Below, piece by piece: positions 35,374 through 43,900 of a DNA stretch of 64,000 bases. How positions within the stretch are numbered: position 1 is the first letter of the stretch; each line of letters starts with the position of its first letter. Position numbers and translations under genes: made by a program. The notes under the pieces are model-generated. The model saw only the letters and a list, made by a program, of their open reading frames with translations. It was not told where the DNA came from and ran no database searches. Source of the stretch: Pyrococcus kukulkanii (GTDB taxonomy: Archaea; Methanobacteriota_B; Thermococci; Thermococcales; Thermococcaceae); the NCBI RefSeq assembly GCF_001577775.1, contig NZ_CP010835.1:992001-1056000 (forward strand), given 5' to 3'.

Positions 35374-36047
35374 TACCCATCGAGATAAAGCCAAACATCC
35401 TGATGCTGAAGGGGGTTCACCTAGACTCAAACGTCTACTTCCTCAAGAGTCGTGATGAGGCCTTGATAGTCGATACGGGAACTGGAGTTTACTGGAACAG
35501 GTACATCGGCGTAGCGGAGAGGGAGGGCTATCTGGACGTCGAGAGGGTGTACATCTTCAACACCCACGAGCACTTCGATCACGTTGGAGGCAATGAAGCT
35601 TTCGGGAGGTACTTCAACGAGAAGGGGGTTGAGGTAGTGTTCGTTGCCCATGAGCTTACTGCCAAAACCTTAGAAGAAGGAGACGATTACGTAATTCTGT
35701 CCTTCTACTACGGGAGGAGGTTTAAGCCTCAGAAGGTTCAAATAAAGTTGAAGGATAACGATTACCTAAGAGTAGGTGATGTTGAGCTCAGGTTAATCCA
35801 CACCCCGGGCCACACCCAGGGGAGTTCCTGCCTGTACTATGAAGAAGAGGAGGTAATGTTCACCGGAGACACCGTCTTCCTGGGAACCTACGGGAGAACC
35901 GATCTTCCCACCGGCAACTTTGAGGAATTGACAAGATCCCTAGAGGAGCTGAGGGAGTTCAGGGTTAGGCTTGGCCTCCCGGGGCACGGAGGGATAATAA
36001 AGGACTGGAGGGGAAACCTTGAGGAGATCCTGGGGGAGCTCCTATGA
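35370..36047 (+). CDS. Metallo-beta-lactamase-fold hydrolase (glyoxalase II-like)
   Basis: This 225-residue protein has the di-metal motifs FNTHEHFDHVGG, HTPGHTQGSSC, MFTGDTVF and a terminal GLPGHGGI. It opens with an IEIKPNILMLKG strand pair. It overlaps the upstream and downstream genes by ATGA. The short length and lack of a C-terminal domain place it among the general MBL hydrolases, so a thioesterase or similar activity is possible but not assignable. Confidence 0.9.
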   Translation: MIPIEIKPNILMLKGVHLDSNVYFLKSRDEALIVDTGTGVYWNRYIGVAEREGYLDVERVYIFNTHEHFDHVGGNEAFGRYFNEKGVEVVFVAHELTAKTLEEGDDYVILSFYYGRRFKPQKVQIKLKDNDYLRVGDVELRLIHTPGHTQGSSCLYYEEEEVMFTGDTVFLGTYGRTDLPTGNFEELTRSLEELREFRVRLGLPGHGGIIKDWRGNLEEILGELL

Positions 36048-36292
36048 GGAAGGGAACCGTTAAGGAAGTCCTAGCTAAGATAAAGTACGACCCCAGGGAG
36101 AATGAAGATGACTATTATATCGTCATAGAGCACAGGGGAGCCTACGGTAACGTGAGGAGAATTCCCGTTAAGCTGATCGAGCTTGGCCATGGCTACTTCT
36201 TCGTTGGAGAGACCCAGATACCCTACCACAGAATACTGAAGGTGGTAAGGAAGGATGGCAGGGTCGTATGGGAAACTAGGAAGAATAGGTAG
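36044..36292 (+). CDS. DUF504/UPF0248 protein (MJ1316-type RNA-end domain)
   Basis: This 82-residue protein is recognised by MRKGTVKEVLAKIKYDPREN and IPYHRILKVVRKDGRVVWE. The family (PF04457) has been proposed to recognise RNA cyclic-phosphate ends in RNA repair. The length equals that of the Pyrococcus homologues I recall. It overlaps both neighbours; the nuclease gene starts within its last 38 bases. Confidence 0.88.
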   Translation: MRKGTVKEVLAKIKYDPRENEDDYYIVIEHRGAYGNVRRIPVKLIELGHGYFFVGETQIPYHRILKVVRKDGRVVWETRKNR

Positions 36293-36782
36293 CTTAATTC
36301 TGGTGTTCTTGATCCTTGGATGCCTGTCTTCTCAGCCCCAGGTTTTACACGGGAAAGTAGTTAGGGTAGTTGATGGGGATACGCTCTACGTGAAGCTCGA
36401 CAGCGGGGAAGTAGTGAAGGTCAGGCTCGTTGGAATAGATGCCCCAGAACTTGAACCAGAGCTCATGAGGCCGGGCGAGTACAGGGGAGTTCACAATATT
36501 ACCTGCCTAGTTAAGTACGCCCATATAGCGAAGGAGTTCCTAGCCAACGTTACCTTGGGCAGGGAGGTGACCTTGGAGTTCGACTCGAAGCAGGGGAGGA
36601 AGGATAAATACGGAAGGCTTCTCGCTTATATATACGTGAACGGAACAGATGTGAACGAGCTGATACTCGAGAAGGGGTTGGCTAGGGTATTTTACGAGAA
36701 GAGGTTCGACAAGATGGGTGAGTACTTGAGAATTGAGGAGGAAGCGAGGAAGAAAAAGCTAGGCCTGTGGAGTTGTAACTAA
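36255..36782 (+). CDS. Thermonuclease (staphylococcal nuclease-like) lipoprotein
   Basis: This 175-residue protein has a short N-terminus, a hydrophobic segment IGSLILVFLILGC with a lipobox-like LGCLSS, and the SNase fold: VVRVVDGDTLYVKL, VRLVGIDAPE, KDKYGRLLAYIYVNG and GLARVFY. The catalytic Asp, Arg and Glu positions are present. It is probably exported and lipid-anchored, where it degrades nucleic acids outside the cell. The start at ATG 36255 lies inside the preceding gene; an internal start nearer the hydrophobic segment is possible. Confidence 0.88.
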   Translation: MAGSYGKLGRIGSLILVFLILGCLSSQPQVLHGKVVRVVDGDTLYVKLDSGEVVKVRLVGIDAPELEPELMRPGEYRGVHNITCLVKYAHIAKEFLANVTLGREVTLEFDSKQGRKDKYGRLLAYIYVNGTDVNELILEKGLARVFYEKRFDKMGEYLRIEEEARKKKLGLWSCN

Positions 36783-36842
36783 TCTTATAGGAAAGGAGTG
36801 AGTCATCTTTTATCGATGATAATTGACTAGGATGGTTCATCA

Positions 36843-36875
36843 CCACGGCCCGGCCCCCAAGGGGGCCTGCCGTGG
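36843..36875. ncRNA. GC-rich two-stage hairpin, structured RNA candidate or terminator
   Basis: CCACGGC (36843-36849) pairs with GCCGTGG (36869-36875), and inside GGCCCCC (36852-36858) pairs with GGGGGCC (36861-36867), leaving a CC/T internal loop and a tight AA loop. The surroundings are AT-rich. In AT-rich hyperthermophiles such GC islands often mark structured RNAs. On the minus strand GTGATGA (C box-like) directly follows the hairpin. No poly-U run follows on either strand, which argues against a simple terminator. Confidence 0.4.
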
Positions 36876-36939
36876 CTCTATCTCTTGATATCAGGTGTTA
36901 TATAGGATTTCATCTAGGAGAGGGAAAAGAATTAGGTGT

Positions 36940-37002
36940 CTTTATAAAGATGTTTCCCAGTAGGAAACAATGCTTATAAATATATGTTTCCTAGTAGGAA
37001 AC
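36940..37002 (+). promoter_or_regulatory. Tandem TATA-palindrome modules before the ATPase
   Basis: Two near-identical 17-base palindromes, GTTTCCCAGTAGGAAAC (36952-36968) and GTTTCCTAGTAGGAAAC (36986-37002), each lie just after a TATA box (CTTTATAAAG about 36940; CTTATAAATATA about 36974). The second ends directly before ATG 37003, so it covers the start of a leaderless transcript. This arrangement suits an autorepressor. Confidence 0.65.
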
Positions 37003-38224
37003 ATGCTTAAAGAAATAACTGAGGAGTACCTTGGAGCGCTCAACAGGATAAGCATAATCGAGAGGGAAGCAAAGCTCCCCTCTGGACCAGACATAAAGGC
37101 TATTATAGGGGTTAGAAGGGTTGGTAAGACTGTATTAATGCTCCAAAGGGTCGGAGAGCTTTTAGAGAAAGGAGAAAATGCCGTCTACGTATCTTTCGAC
37201 GAACCTGAGATCAGAAAACTGAACCACAGAGAACTTGCAGAGGAAGTTAGGAGAGAATTTCCAAGCGGCAACGTTTACCTGTTTTTAGACGAAGTGCAGG
37301 AGTGGGAGGAATGGGATGCGAGGATTAGATGGCTCCATGAGGTTGGCGATTTTGATATCTATATCTCGGGATCCTCTTCAACATTGCTTTCCTCCAAGAT
37401 ACCTTCAAGGCTCAGAGGAAGGTACATCTCACGCGTAATACTCCCATTTTCCTTTAGGGAAGTCTCTTCCCAAGACACTAGGACGTTTAGGAATAGGGGG
37501 AAGATTAGGAAAGTCCTCGATGATTACCTCAGATGGGGGAGGCTTTCCCGAAGTCTGGACGTTCAAGTCTAGGGAAAAGATAATCTCAATAGTGGAGACG
37601 GTTTTCTATAGGGATATAATTGAGAGGTTCAAAATTCGAGAGATTAAGGAGTTTGAAGACTTCTTTTATTACGTCCTTTCCCTCTATTCCTCCTATTTCA
37701 CTTACAGGTCGCTCCAAAGGGCCCTAGCGAGTTGGATTAAGCTCAGCGTTAAAACCGTCATGAACTACTTGAAGTACATGGAGAGCTCGATGTTGATCTA
37801 CACCCTTCCCACGTTTTCTCCCTCTCAAAGGGAGATAATCAGGAGACCCAAGAAGCTCTACATAGTCGACCACGGACTTGCAAACCTCTTCTTTAGGGGG
37901 ATGGACATGGGAAGGAGGATTGAGAATGTTGTTTTCTTGGAATTGCTGAGGAGGAAGCTATACAGAAATCCCCTCCTGAAGATATTCTACTATTCAGGTT
38001 CTGAGGGTGAAGTTGATTTCGTGCTCATGGAGGGGAATAAAGTAATTGAGCTAATTCAAGTTACGGTTGAGGTGACGCCCGCAAACTACAGGAGAGAGGT
38101 TGAGGGCCTGATAAAGGTTGGAAAGAAGCTTAAGTGCAACAATCTAACGCTCGTGACCCTAGAGAGGAGTGAGGTTGATGGTGTTAAGGTAATTCCCCTA
38201 TGGGAGTTTTTGCTTAGCTCTTAA
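37003..38224 (+). pseudogene. AAA_14/DUF4143-type ATPase, frameshifted
   Basis: The N-terminal part from ATG 37003 has the P-loop IIGVRRVGKTVLML and Walker B VYLFLDEVQEWEEWD. It runs out of frame near 37540 and ends at 37572. The other frame continues from about 37530 as GGFPEVWTFKS to the natural end 38224, with a DUF4143-like nuclease-fold C-terminus (FYYSGSEGEVDFVLMEGNKV). The expected join is LRWGGFPEVW; one extra G in the run GGGGG at 37535-37539 explains the shift. Restored length is about 406 residues. It could be a real pseudogene, programmed slippage or a sequence error. The second half is highly intact, so decay is recent at most. Confidence 0.8.
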
Positions 38225-38399
38225 GAATCTCTTTTAGGGAAGCTATAAAACTCTCAAAAGACTTGCTCCTCAGCCCTTTCCCTTCCAGCATAGCTTTGAG
38301 GTTTATCATTTTCTCGAAGAACATGTCAAGCAATGAACTAAAGCGTTTCTGTCCATTACATTTTTCTTTTGAAAGCCTCGCCCTTCAGGGCGGAGGAGG
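38225..38399. repeat. Remnant region with IS200/605-like terminal hairpin
   Basis: The stretch holds no intact gene. CGCCCTTCAGGGCG (38379-38392) forms a strong hairpin, followed by GAGGAGGTCAGACC. This combination resembles the right end of Thermococcales IS200/IS605 (TnpB) elements as I remember them. On the minus strand a stop-limited fragment about 46 codons long (LLDMFFEKMINLKAMLEGKG in part) ends near 38222. Its family is not recognised, and it may be a gene remnant. No tnpA or tnpB frame is present. Confidence 0.4.
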
Positions 38400-38660
38400 T
38401 CAGACCAACATGCTCTCTATCAGCCTGTAGTCTTCCTCGGGAACTTCCCTCATGGCTTTGCCCATTAGGTGCCCGCTCCACTTCTTCTTGTTCTTTATGA
38501 ACTTCAGCCTAGGAATTAGGGGTTTGAACTTTACCTCCCCAACCTTTAGGGGCTTTATCTTCACCCTTATTGGGTAAGTTTCTCTTGGGGTGTGGGCCTT
38601 GAAGATCCTAGTTGAATCCGTGTAGGGCTCGCTTACGACCTCAAATACCCCGACTATCAT
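38400..38660 (-). pseudogene. EVE-domain protein, N-terminally truncated
   Basis: These 86 residues ([20 protein letters not shown] ... [16 protein letters not shown]) match the C-terminal 60% of EVE-domain proteins (PUA/YTH-like superfamily), which in Pyrococcus are about 145 residues and bind modified bases. The N-terminal strand-helix part with the start of the binding pocket is missing, and no trace of it is found upstream. A TATA-like TTTATATA lies only about 9 bases before the ATG, too close for this start. The IS-like hairpin abuts the 3' end. It is probably a non-functional fragment, although a short protein may still be made. Confidence 0.65.
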
Positions 38661-38734
38661 GGCTCTCAGTATATAAATACTAACCCAAACTATCCCTAAC
38701 CAAATCTTTTTAATTCCCTCAACTCAGCTCGCTG

Positions 38735-39151
38735 ATGATGGAAATGTTCGAGGAAGTTCAAGTTGAAGCGTACGTTTTTCCCACCGAGGATATAGAGAAG
38801 GTCAAGAAGGCAATGCTCAACCTAGTCCCTGGGCTAAAGTTTGAGGCATTCGACAGGGGAGATTACATGCTCCTCGTCGGCAAGACTACAGACAAGAGAG
38901 CCTTACAAAGGCTATACGAGCTCTTCAGGGGCCAACAAATTTTAGATACAGCGAGGATGATGCTCGAAGAGGGCTACTTCGGAGAGGAGATAATAATCAA
39001 AGTTCACAAGCAGGTTGCTTACGTGGGCAAGGTCAACTTCAACGAAGAATCACCCCTGGGTCCAATAACGATAATAATCAGGACTAAGGAACCAAAGAGG
39101 CTCATGAAGTGGCTCGCTCCTAGGACTAAGAACGGAATACCGATAGAGTAA
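38735..39151 (+). CDS. UPF0201 family protein
   Basis: This 138-residue conserved archaeal protein is recognised from [40 protein letters not shown] and [24 protein letters not shown]. The two-layer alpha/beta fold has been related to RNA-binding domains; the function is unknown. A TATA-like CTTTTTAATTCC near 38705 predicts a transcript starting at or next to ATG 38735, so the mRNA is probably leaderless. In P. horikoshii the homologue is numbered next to the TBP gene, which here lies about 5 kb away. Confidence 0.9.
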   Translation: MMEMFEEVQVEAYVFPTEDIEKVKKAMLNLVPGLKFEAFDRGDYMLLVGKTTDKRALQRLYELFRGQQILDTARMMLEEGYFGEEIIIKVHKQVAYVGKVNFNEESPLGPITIIIRTKEPKRLMKWLAPRTKNGIPIE

Positions 39152-39287
39152 AATCTTAAATTTTCCTAAATTAGTGGAATTTTATTCAACAATTTAACTT
39201 TTATTTACAAAAACTGTTTTAAGAGGCCTAGCGTATTCTACTTCGCATATAATATTATATTTGGATAAAAGGCAGGAGGGCTATATT

Positions 39288-41171
39288 ATGGAAGAGTTCA
39301 AACCATATGTTCCCCCGGAAAAGTCCCTACCAGAGTACACCGTTAAGGCCCTAATCCTCGGTATCGTTCTGGCGATAATAATGGGTGCGGCAAATGCGTA
39401 CCTTGGGATGTACGCTGGGATGACGGTAAGTGCAAGCATTCCCGCAGCCGTTATCTCGATGGCAATTCTCATGGCTTTTAGAGATAAAAACATCTTAGAG
39501 AACAACATGGTTCAGACTGCAGCCTCAGCCGGCGAAGCCCTTGCGGCGGGAGTAATATTCACATTCCCAGCCCTAGTGGTTCTCAACTACTACACTACGT
39601 TCCCGTACTACATAGTTACAATAATTGCAGCCCTGGGTGGCTCCCTAGGTGCACTCTTCACAATCGTCTTGAGGAGGGCCTTCATAGTTGAAGAGAAGCT
39701 TCCATACCCAGAAGGTACGGCCTGTGCCGAAGTTTTAATTGCCGGAGACAAAGGCGGAAGCCATGCAAGGCCAATTCTCTATGGTGGCCTCTTAGGTGCG
39801 CTATACAAGTTCCTGGGTAGCATTGGAGTTTGGAAAGGGACGCTTGAAGCCGCTAAAATGGCTGGGAGGAGAGTCCTGTACTTCGGAAGCGACCTTTCAG
39901 CCGCTTTAATAAGCGTCGGCTACATTGTTGGCCTTAATATAGCATTCTTAGTATTCCTTGGTGGAGCAATAGCTTGGTTCATAGCGATCCCAATTTATGC
40001 CGCAAAGATGGGCAATCCCCAAGGTTTGAGCGCCCTCGACCTTGCCTGGACGATATGGAGCACGAAGATAAGGTACATGGGAGTAGGAGCGATGGTAGTT
40101 GGTGGTCTTTGGAGCCTAGTAAAGCTTAGAGGCCCAATAATAAGGGGAATAAAGAGGGGACTTGAGGCAGCAAAGAGGAGGCAGGCAGGTGAAGCAGTAC
40201 TGAGAACTGAAGAAGATCTACCTCTCAATTACGTTATAGCCCTCATAATAGCGTTTGTGATCCCGATGTTCCTGCTCTACGCCCACGTCCTCCACTCGGT
40301 AGGAATGGCAGCCGTTATGGCGATAATAATGCTCATCCTTGGATTCTTTGGAAGTGCAATTGCCGGCTACTTGGCAGGTATCGTTGGTTCATCAAACAAC
40401 CCAGTCTCAGGAATAACCATTATGAGCCTACTATTTACAGCCCTAATTCTCAAAGCTTTGGGTCTCTCAGGAATGGAGGGAATGGCAGCAACTATCTTGG
40501 TGGCCGCGGTCATCTGTACCGCTGCAGCAATAGCTGGAGATACGATGCAGGATCTCGCTACAGGTTATCTCGTTGGTGCAACGCCAAAGAGGCAGCAAGT
40601 GTTCGAGATAATAGGAACGTTCTTTGCAGCACTAGTAATGGCCCCCGTGCTAAACCTACTGATTCAGGCTTATGGAATAGCTGGAACCCCAACGGCTAAG
40701 GGAGAGAACGCACTGCCCGCTCCACAAGCATTCCTAATGGCCAAAGTTACGGAGGGAGTCTTCAAGGGTACCTTAGAGTGGAAGATGATCTACATTGGAG
40801 CGGCAATTGCAATAATCCTAATAATAATAGATGAGATACTTGCCAGGATGAACTCGAAGTTCAGGACACCCGTGATGCCAGTAGCTGTTGGAATTTATCT
40901 CCCACTAAGTCTTGGCGTGCCAATACTCCTTGGAGGAATTGCAAGGTATCTAGCTGAGAAGGCTAGCGGAAGGGAGGAGGGAATGGCGAGCCCAGGAGTG
41001 CTTGGGGCTGCAGGTTTAATAGCTGGAGAGGCCCTCACGGGAATACTCTTTGCAGGCCTAATAGTTGCCGGAATTGCTCCCTCAGTGAAAACCACAGCTG
41101 TAGGAAACGTAATTGGAGTACTCTTCCTCCTAGCCCTGCTTGGATGGCTCTACAAGCTGGGTAAGGAGTGA
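39288..41171 (+). CDS. OPT-family oligopeptide transporter
   Basis: A 627-residue polytopic membrane protein (about 15 helices) of the oligopeptide transporter family. The first helix carries ALILGIVLAIIMGAANAYLG, and the motifs MVQTAASAGEALAAGVIFT, GTACAEVLIAG and SSNNPVSGITIMSLLFTAL are family hallmarks. The start ATG 39288 follows GGAGGG; nine upstream codons are excluded. TATA-like ATATAATATTATATTT lies near 39247. The next two genes are a PqqD-like protein and an M20 peptidase, so peptide uptake followed by hydrolysis is likely. Confidence 0.93.
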   Translation: MEEFKPYVPPEKSLPEYTVKALILGIVLAIIMGAANAYLGMYAGMTVSASIPAAVISMAILMAFRDKNILENNMVQTAASAGEALAAGVIFTFPALVVLNYYTTFPYYIVTIIAALGGSLGALFTIVLRRAFIVEEKLPYPEGTACAEVLIAGDKGGSHARPILYGGLLGALYKFLGSIGVWKGTLEAAKMAGRRVLYFGSDLSAALISVGYIVGLNIAFLVFLGGAIAWFIAIPIYAAKMGNPQGLSALDLAWTIWSTKIRYMGVGAMVVGGLWSLVKLRGPIIRGIKRGLEAAKRRQAGEAVLRTEEDLPLNYVIALIIAFVIPMFLLYAHVLHSVGMAAVMAIIMLILGFFGSAIAGYLAGIVGSSNNPVSGITIMSLLFTALILKALGLSGMEGMAATILVAAVICTAAAIAGDTMQDLATGYLVGATPKRQQVFEIIGTFFAALVMAPVLNLLIQAYGIAGTPTAKGENALPAPQAFLMAKVTEGVFKGTLEWKMIYIGAAIAIILIIIDEILARMNSKFRTPVMPVAVGIYLPLSLGVPILLGGIARYLAEKASGREEGMASPGVLGAAGLIAGEALTGILFAGLIVAGIAPSVKTTAVGNVIGVLFLLALLGWLYKLGKE

Positions 41172-41207
41172 TCCTTTTTCTTCTATTTTTATTTTGGAGG
41201 CGGAATC

Positions 41208-41537
41208 ATGGAAGAGCTCCTCGATGCAATCCCCAGGAGAAATGAGAAGGTGCAGTTAAAGAAAATTAATGGAAAATATTATCTCCTAATTCCGATGGAG
41301 TCCCCCTTAGACTTCTTAGCTAGGCTAATTCACGGAAAGTATCGGAGGATCGAGCTTGATGAGATAGGTGCCGAAGTCTGGATGCTGTGCGATGGGAAGA
41401 GAAAGGTTAGGGAGATCGGAGAGATACTTGAGAGAAAGTTTGGTGAGAGGGTTAAACCAACTAACGAAAGGTTAGTAACTTTCCTCCTATCATTATACAG
41501 GAGGGGACTAATAAGCTTCTGGAGGGAGAAAGAATGA
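41208..41537 (+). CDS. PqqD-like winged-helix peptide-binding protein
   Basis: This 109-residue protein resembles the PqqD/RRE fold: strands KVQLKKINGKYYLLIPM, then RRIELDEIGAEVWMLCDGKR and VREIGEILERKFGE. GGAGGCGG precedes ATG 41208, and the gene overlaps the M20 peptidase by ATGA. PqqD-type domains bind peptides for radical-SAM modification, but no such enzyme is nearby. Here it could present or sense peptides for the peptidase or transporter. That role is inference. Confidence 0.75.
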   Translation: MEELLDAIPRRNEKVQLKKINGKYYLLIPMESPLDFLARLIHGKYRRIELDEIGAEVWMLCDGKRKVREIGEILERKFGERVKPTNERLVTFLLSLYRRGLISFWREKE

Positions 41538-42769
41538 TTGAAGAAGTCAACAAGGAAATTGAGAGGCTTAGGGATGAGATGGTTCAGACCTTAGTGGAGC
41601 TTATAAAAATTCCCGCGTTGAGCCCGGACTACGGAGGAGAGGGAGAGTACGACAAGGCCCAGAAGTTGCTTGAAATTATAAAAGACTGGCCCTTTGACAA
41701 GGTTGAGGTCTATGAGGCACCAGATCCAAGGGCCAAGAATGGAGTCAGGCCAAGCATTATAGCCTACTACTATGGTCAGGAGAGGGACAAGAGACTGTGG
41801 ATAATAACCCATTTAGACGTAGTCCCTCCAGGGGAAGGTTGGACGGTGACCGAACCCTTCAAGCCAATAGTTAAGGAGGGGAAAGTCTACGGGAGGGGAA
41901 GCGAGGATAATGGGCAGAGCTTGGTTGCCTCACTCTACGCGGTAAAGGCCATGATGAACCTTGGGATAAGGCCGAAGAGAACTGTAATCTTGGCCTTCGT
42001 CAGCGATGAGGAAACCGGAAGTAAGTACGGAGTTGAGTGGCTGATAAAGAACCACCCCGAGCTCTTCAAGAAGGATGATCTAATCCTAGTTCCCGATGGA
42101 GGAAACTCAGAGGGAACCTTCATAGAGGTCGCCGAGAAGAGCATCCTTTGGTTCAAGCTGAAGGTCAAGGGGAAGCAAGTCCACGCCAGCATGCCAGATA
42201 AAGGTTTGAACGCCCACAGGGTTGCCCTGGATTTAGCGTACCATCTAGATAAGTTCCTACACGAGAAGTACGACAAGAGGGATGAACTCTTTGACCCACC
42301 GGAGAGTACCTTTGAGCCGACAATGGTCAAGAATCCCGCAAGCTCTCCAAACATAGCTCCGGGAGAGCATGAGCTGGTATTTGACTGCAGGGTTCTTCCA
42401 GAATACAACTTGGACGAGGTTCTAGAGGACGTTAAGAGGATTGCGGATGAAGTGAAGGAGAGGTACAGGAAGGATGACCTCCCCAGGATCGAGGTTGAGA
42501 TTCTCCAAAGGTTAGATGCTCCCAAGCCTACGGATCCCAACAGCGAGATAGTTAAACTACTCAAGGAGGCCATAAAGAGGCTTAGGGGCAAGGAAGCTAA
42601 GGTGGGCGGTATCGGTGGAGGAACCTTTGCGGCGTTCTTCAGGAAGCTCGGGATTCCAGCGGTAGTGTGGGCCACTCTGGATGAGATGGCCCACCAGCCA
42701 AACGAGTACGCAAAGATAGATAATATGGTAGAGGACGCTAAGGTAATGGCGGCCCTTGCCCTTCTCTGA
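41534..42769 (+). CDS. M20-family metallopeptidase (ArgE/DapE/carnosinase-like)
   Basis: This 411-residue di-zinc aminoacylase/dipeptidase shows WIITHLDVVPPGEGW, GRGSEDNGQSLVASLYA, the catalytic Glu pair FVSDEETGSKYG, PDGGNSEG, the dimerisation-domain HASMPDKG and the terminal DEMAHQPNEY. It is translationally coupled to the PqqD-like gene and follows the OPT transporter, which suggests it hydrolyses imported di- or oligopeptides. Its 3' end overlaps the convergent ATPase gene by 32 bases. Confidence 0.94.
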   Translation: MIEEVNKEIERLRDEMVQTLVELIKIPALSPDYGGEGEYDKAQKLLEIIKDWPFDKVEVYEAPDPRAKNGVRPSIIAYYYGQERDKRLWIITHLDVVPPGEGWTVTEPFKPIVKEGKVYGRGSEDNGQSLVASLYAVKAMMNLGIRPKRTVILAFVSDEETGSKYGVEWLIKNHPELFKKDDLILVPDGGNSEGTFIEVAEKSILWFKLKVKGKQVHASMPDKGLNAHRVALDLAYHLDKFLHEKYDKRDELFDPPESTFEPTMVKNPASSPNIAPGEHELVFDCRVLPEYNLDEVLEDVKRIADEVKERYRKDDLPRIEVEILQRLDAPKPTDPNSEIVKLLKEAIKRLRGKEAKVGGIGGGTFAAFFRKLGIPAVVWATLDEMAHQPNEYAKIDNMVEDAKVMAALALL

Positions 42770-43898
42770 TTTTCTCCAATTTTATCAAGAACTCGGGAAT
42801 CTCATCCTTTTCTAAGACTATAACCCCACGTGGATACCTTCTGTGAGCTCTCCCAGATTTCACCCCAACTTTCAGACTATCGGCTATTGCATCAACTTCG
42901 TAGGAGTTCTTATAATAGTATATCTCGCCAAAGACCCTGTACATATGCTCCTGAACGACCCATTCGTAAAGGGCCTCCTCTTTAACGTCAACCCCGTAGA
43001 GCATGGCAAAAGCTCTGGCAATTGCCGTATCCCTCAGAAAAAACTTCTTCTCCTTCTTGAAGTTAATCCGGCTCCCCTCCCTATGGTAGACTATTTTGAG
43101 TATGAACATGTCCTCCAATAGCTCCGCGTACTCTCTCGCGGTGACGTGGTTCAGGCCTGTATCCTTTCCAAGGGCCGAGAAAGAGAGTGGAGATGGTGCC
43201 TTTCTAAGTATCTCGTGGATTATCGCCCTCATAATCTTGGGGCTCCTCTCAATTCTAGCTATCTCCCTGTCGAGGGAAAGTATTAGCTCTTCCGAGAACC
43301 GTTCATCCCCGTTTATGCTCCTGGGAAAACCTCCAAGCGTTAGATAGTCTTGGAAGTCCTTTCCGGTTATCCTGTGGAATTCTGGGAATGAGAGGGGCAG
43401 AACTTCAACGTCCTTCCCCTTTCCCCTCCTCCCTATGAACGATTCAGAGTACTTGAGCAACCTGAAGGTTGAGGAGCCCGAAACTATCACCGAAAACTTC
43501 CTTAAAATTCCCGAATCTATCAGGCCCTTAACTACCTTCCACCACCCTTCCACGGAAGTTACTTCATCGAGGATTAAGATTCCTTCCCTGTCCTTTATGG
43601 CCAGGAGAATTCTCCTCAGCTCTGCAGAATCAACCAGAAGGTCACAGTTAACATAGGTTACGTTCCTGGGTTCAAACCCTGAATTTATGAGCTCCCTGAT
43701 GAGTAGCTTAATCCCGGTGGTTTTTCCAACTTGCCTCGGCCCCACAATAAAGTTTAGAGAGAAAGGAGTAACGCTTATCTCCTTTATCCACCCGGGGATC
43801 CACTTATATTTCTGTCCCTTCCACTCCCTAAGTTGGGGATCATCCCTCTCCCAATTATCGGAGAACCACCAGGGATTGGTGAGCGATAATATCTCCAT
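42738..43898 (-). CDS. AAA_14/DUF4143-type ATPase, intact
   Basis: This 386-residue protein has Walker A FIVGPRQVGKTTGIKLL, Walker B GILILDEVTSVEGWW, sensor VIVSGSSTFRLL and a C-terminal part with winged helix (LNHVTAREYAELLEDM) plus nuclease-fold KNSYEVDAIADSLKVGVK. It is the same class as the frameshifted gene at 37003. ATG 43898 lies directly after an 18-base palindrome. No clear ribosome binding site is present, so it is probably leaderless. The cellular role of this abundant archaeal ATPase family is not established. Confidence 0.87.
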   Translation of the reverse strand: MEILSLTNPWWFSDNWERDDPQLREWKGQKYKWIPGWIKEISVTPFSLNFIVGPRQVGKTTGIKLLIRELINSGFEPRNVTYVNCDLLVDSAELRRILLAIKDREGILILDEVTSVEGWWKVVKGLIDSGILRKFSVIVSGSSTFRLLKYSESFIGRRGKGKDVEVLPLSFPEFHRITGKDFQDYLTLGGFPRSINGDERFSEELILSLDREIARIERSPKIMRAIIHEILRKAPSPLSFSALGKDTGLNHVTAREYAELLEDMFILKIVYHREGSRINFKKEKKFFLRDTAIARAFAMLYGVDVKEEALYEWVVQEHMYRVFGEIYYYKNSYEVDAIADSLKVGVKSGRAHRRYPRGVIVLEKDEIPEFLIKLEKIREGQGPPLP

Positions 43899-43900
43899 AG

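Noticed and set aside
27690-36850. Shared CATCACCAC string in the C/D sRNA (about 27693) and beside the hairpin (about 36839) as a repeat family
   Set aside because: It follows from the C box complement TCATCAC plus two bases and is too short to be meaningful.
41208-41537. A RiPP biosynthesis cluster suggested by the PqqD-like protein
   Set aside because: No radical-SAM enzyme, cyclase or precursor peptide is visible nearby; the neighbours are a transporter and a peptidase.
41935-42675. A 246-codon open frame antisense to the M20 peptidase gene
   Set aside because: Its product is Ser/Leu-rich without family motifs, and the sense strand encodes a complete peptidase; it is a mirror of codon bias.
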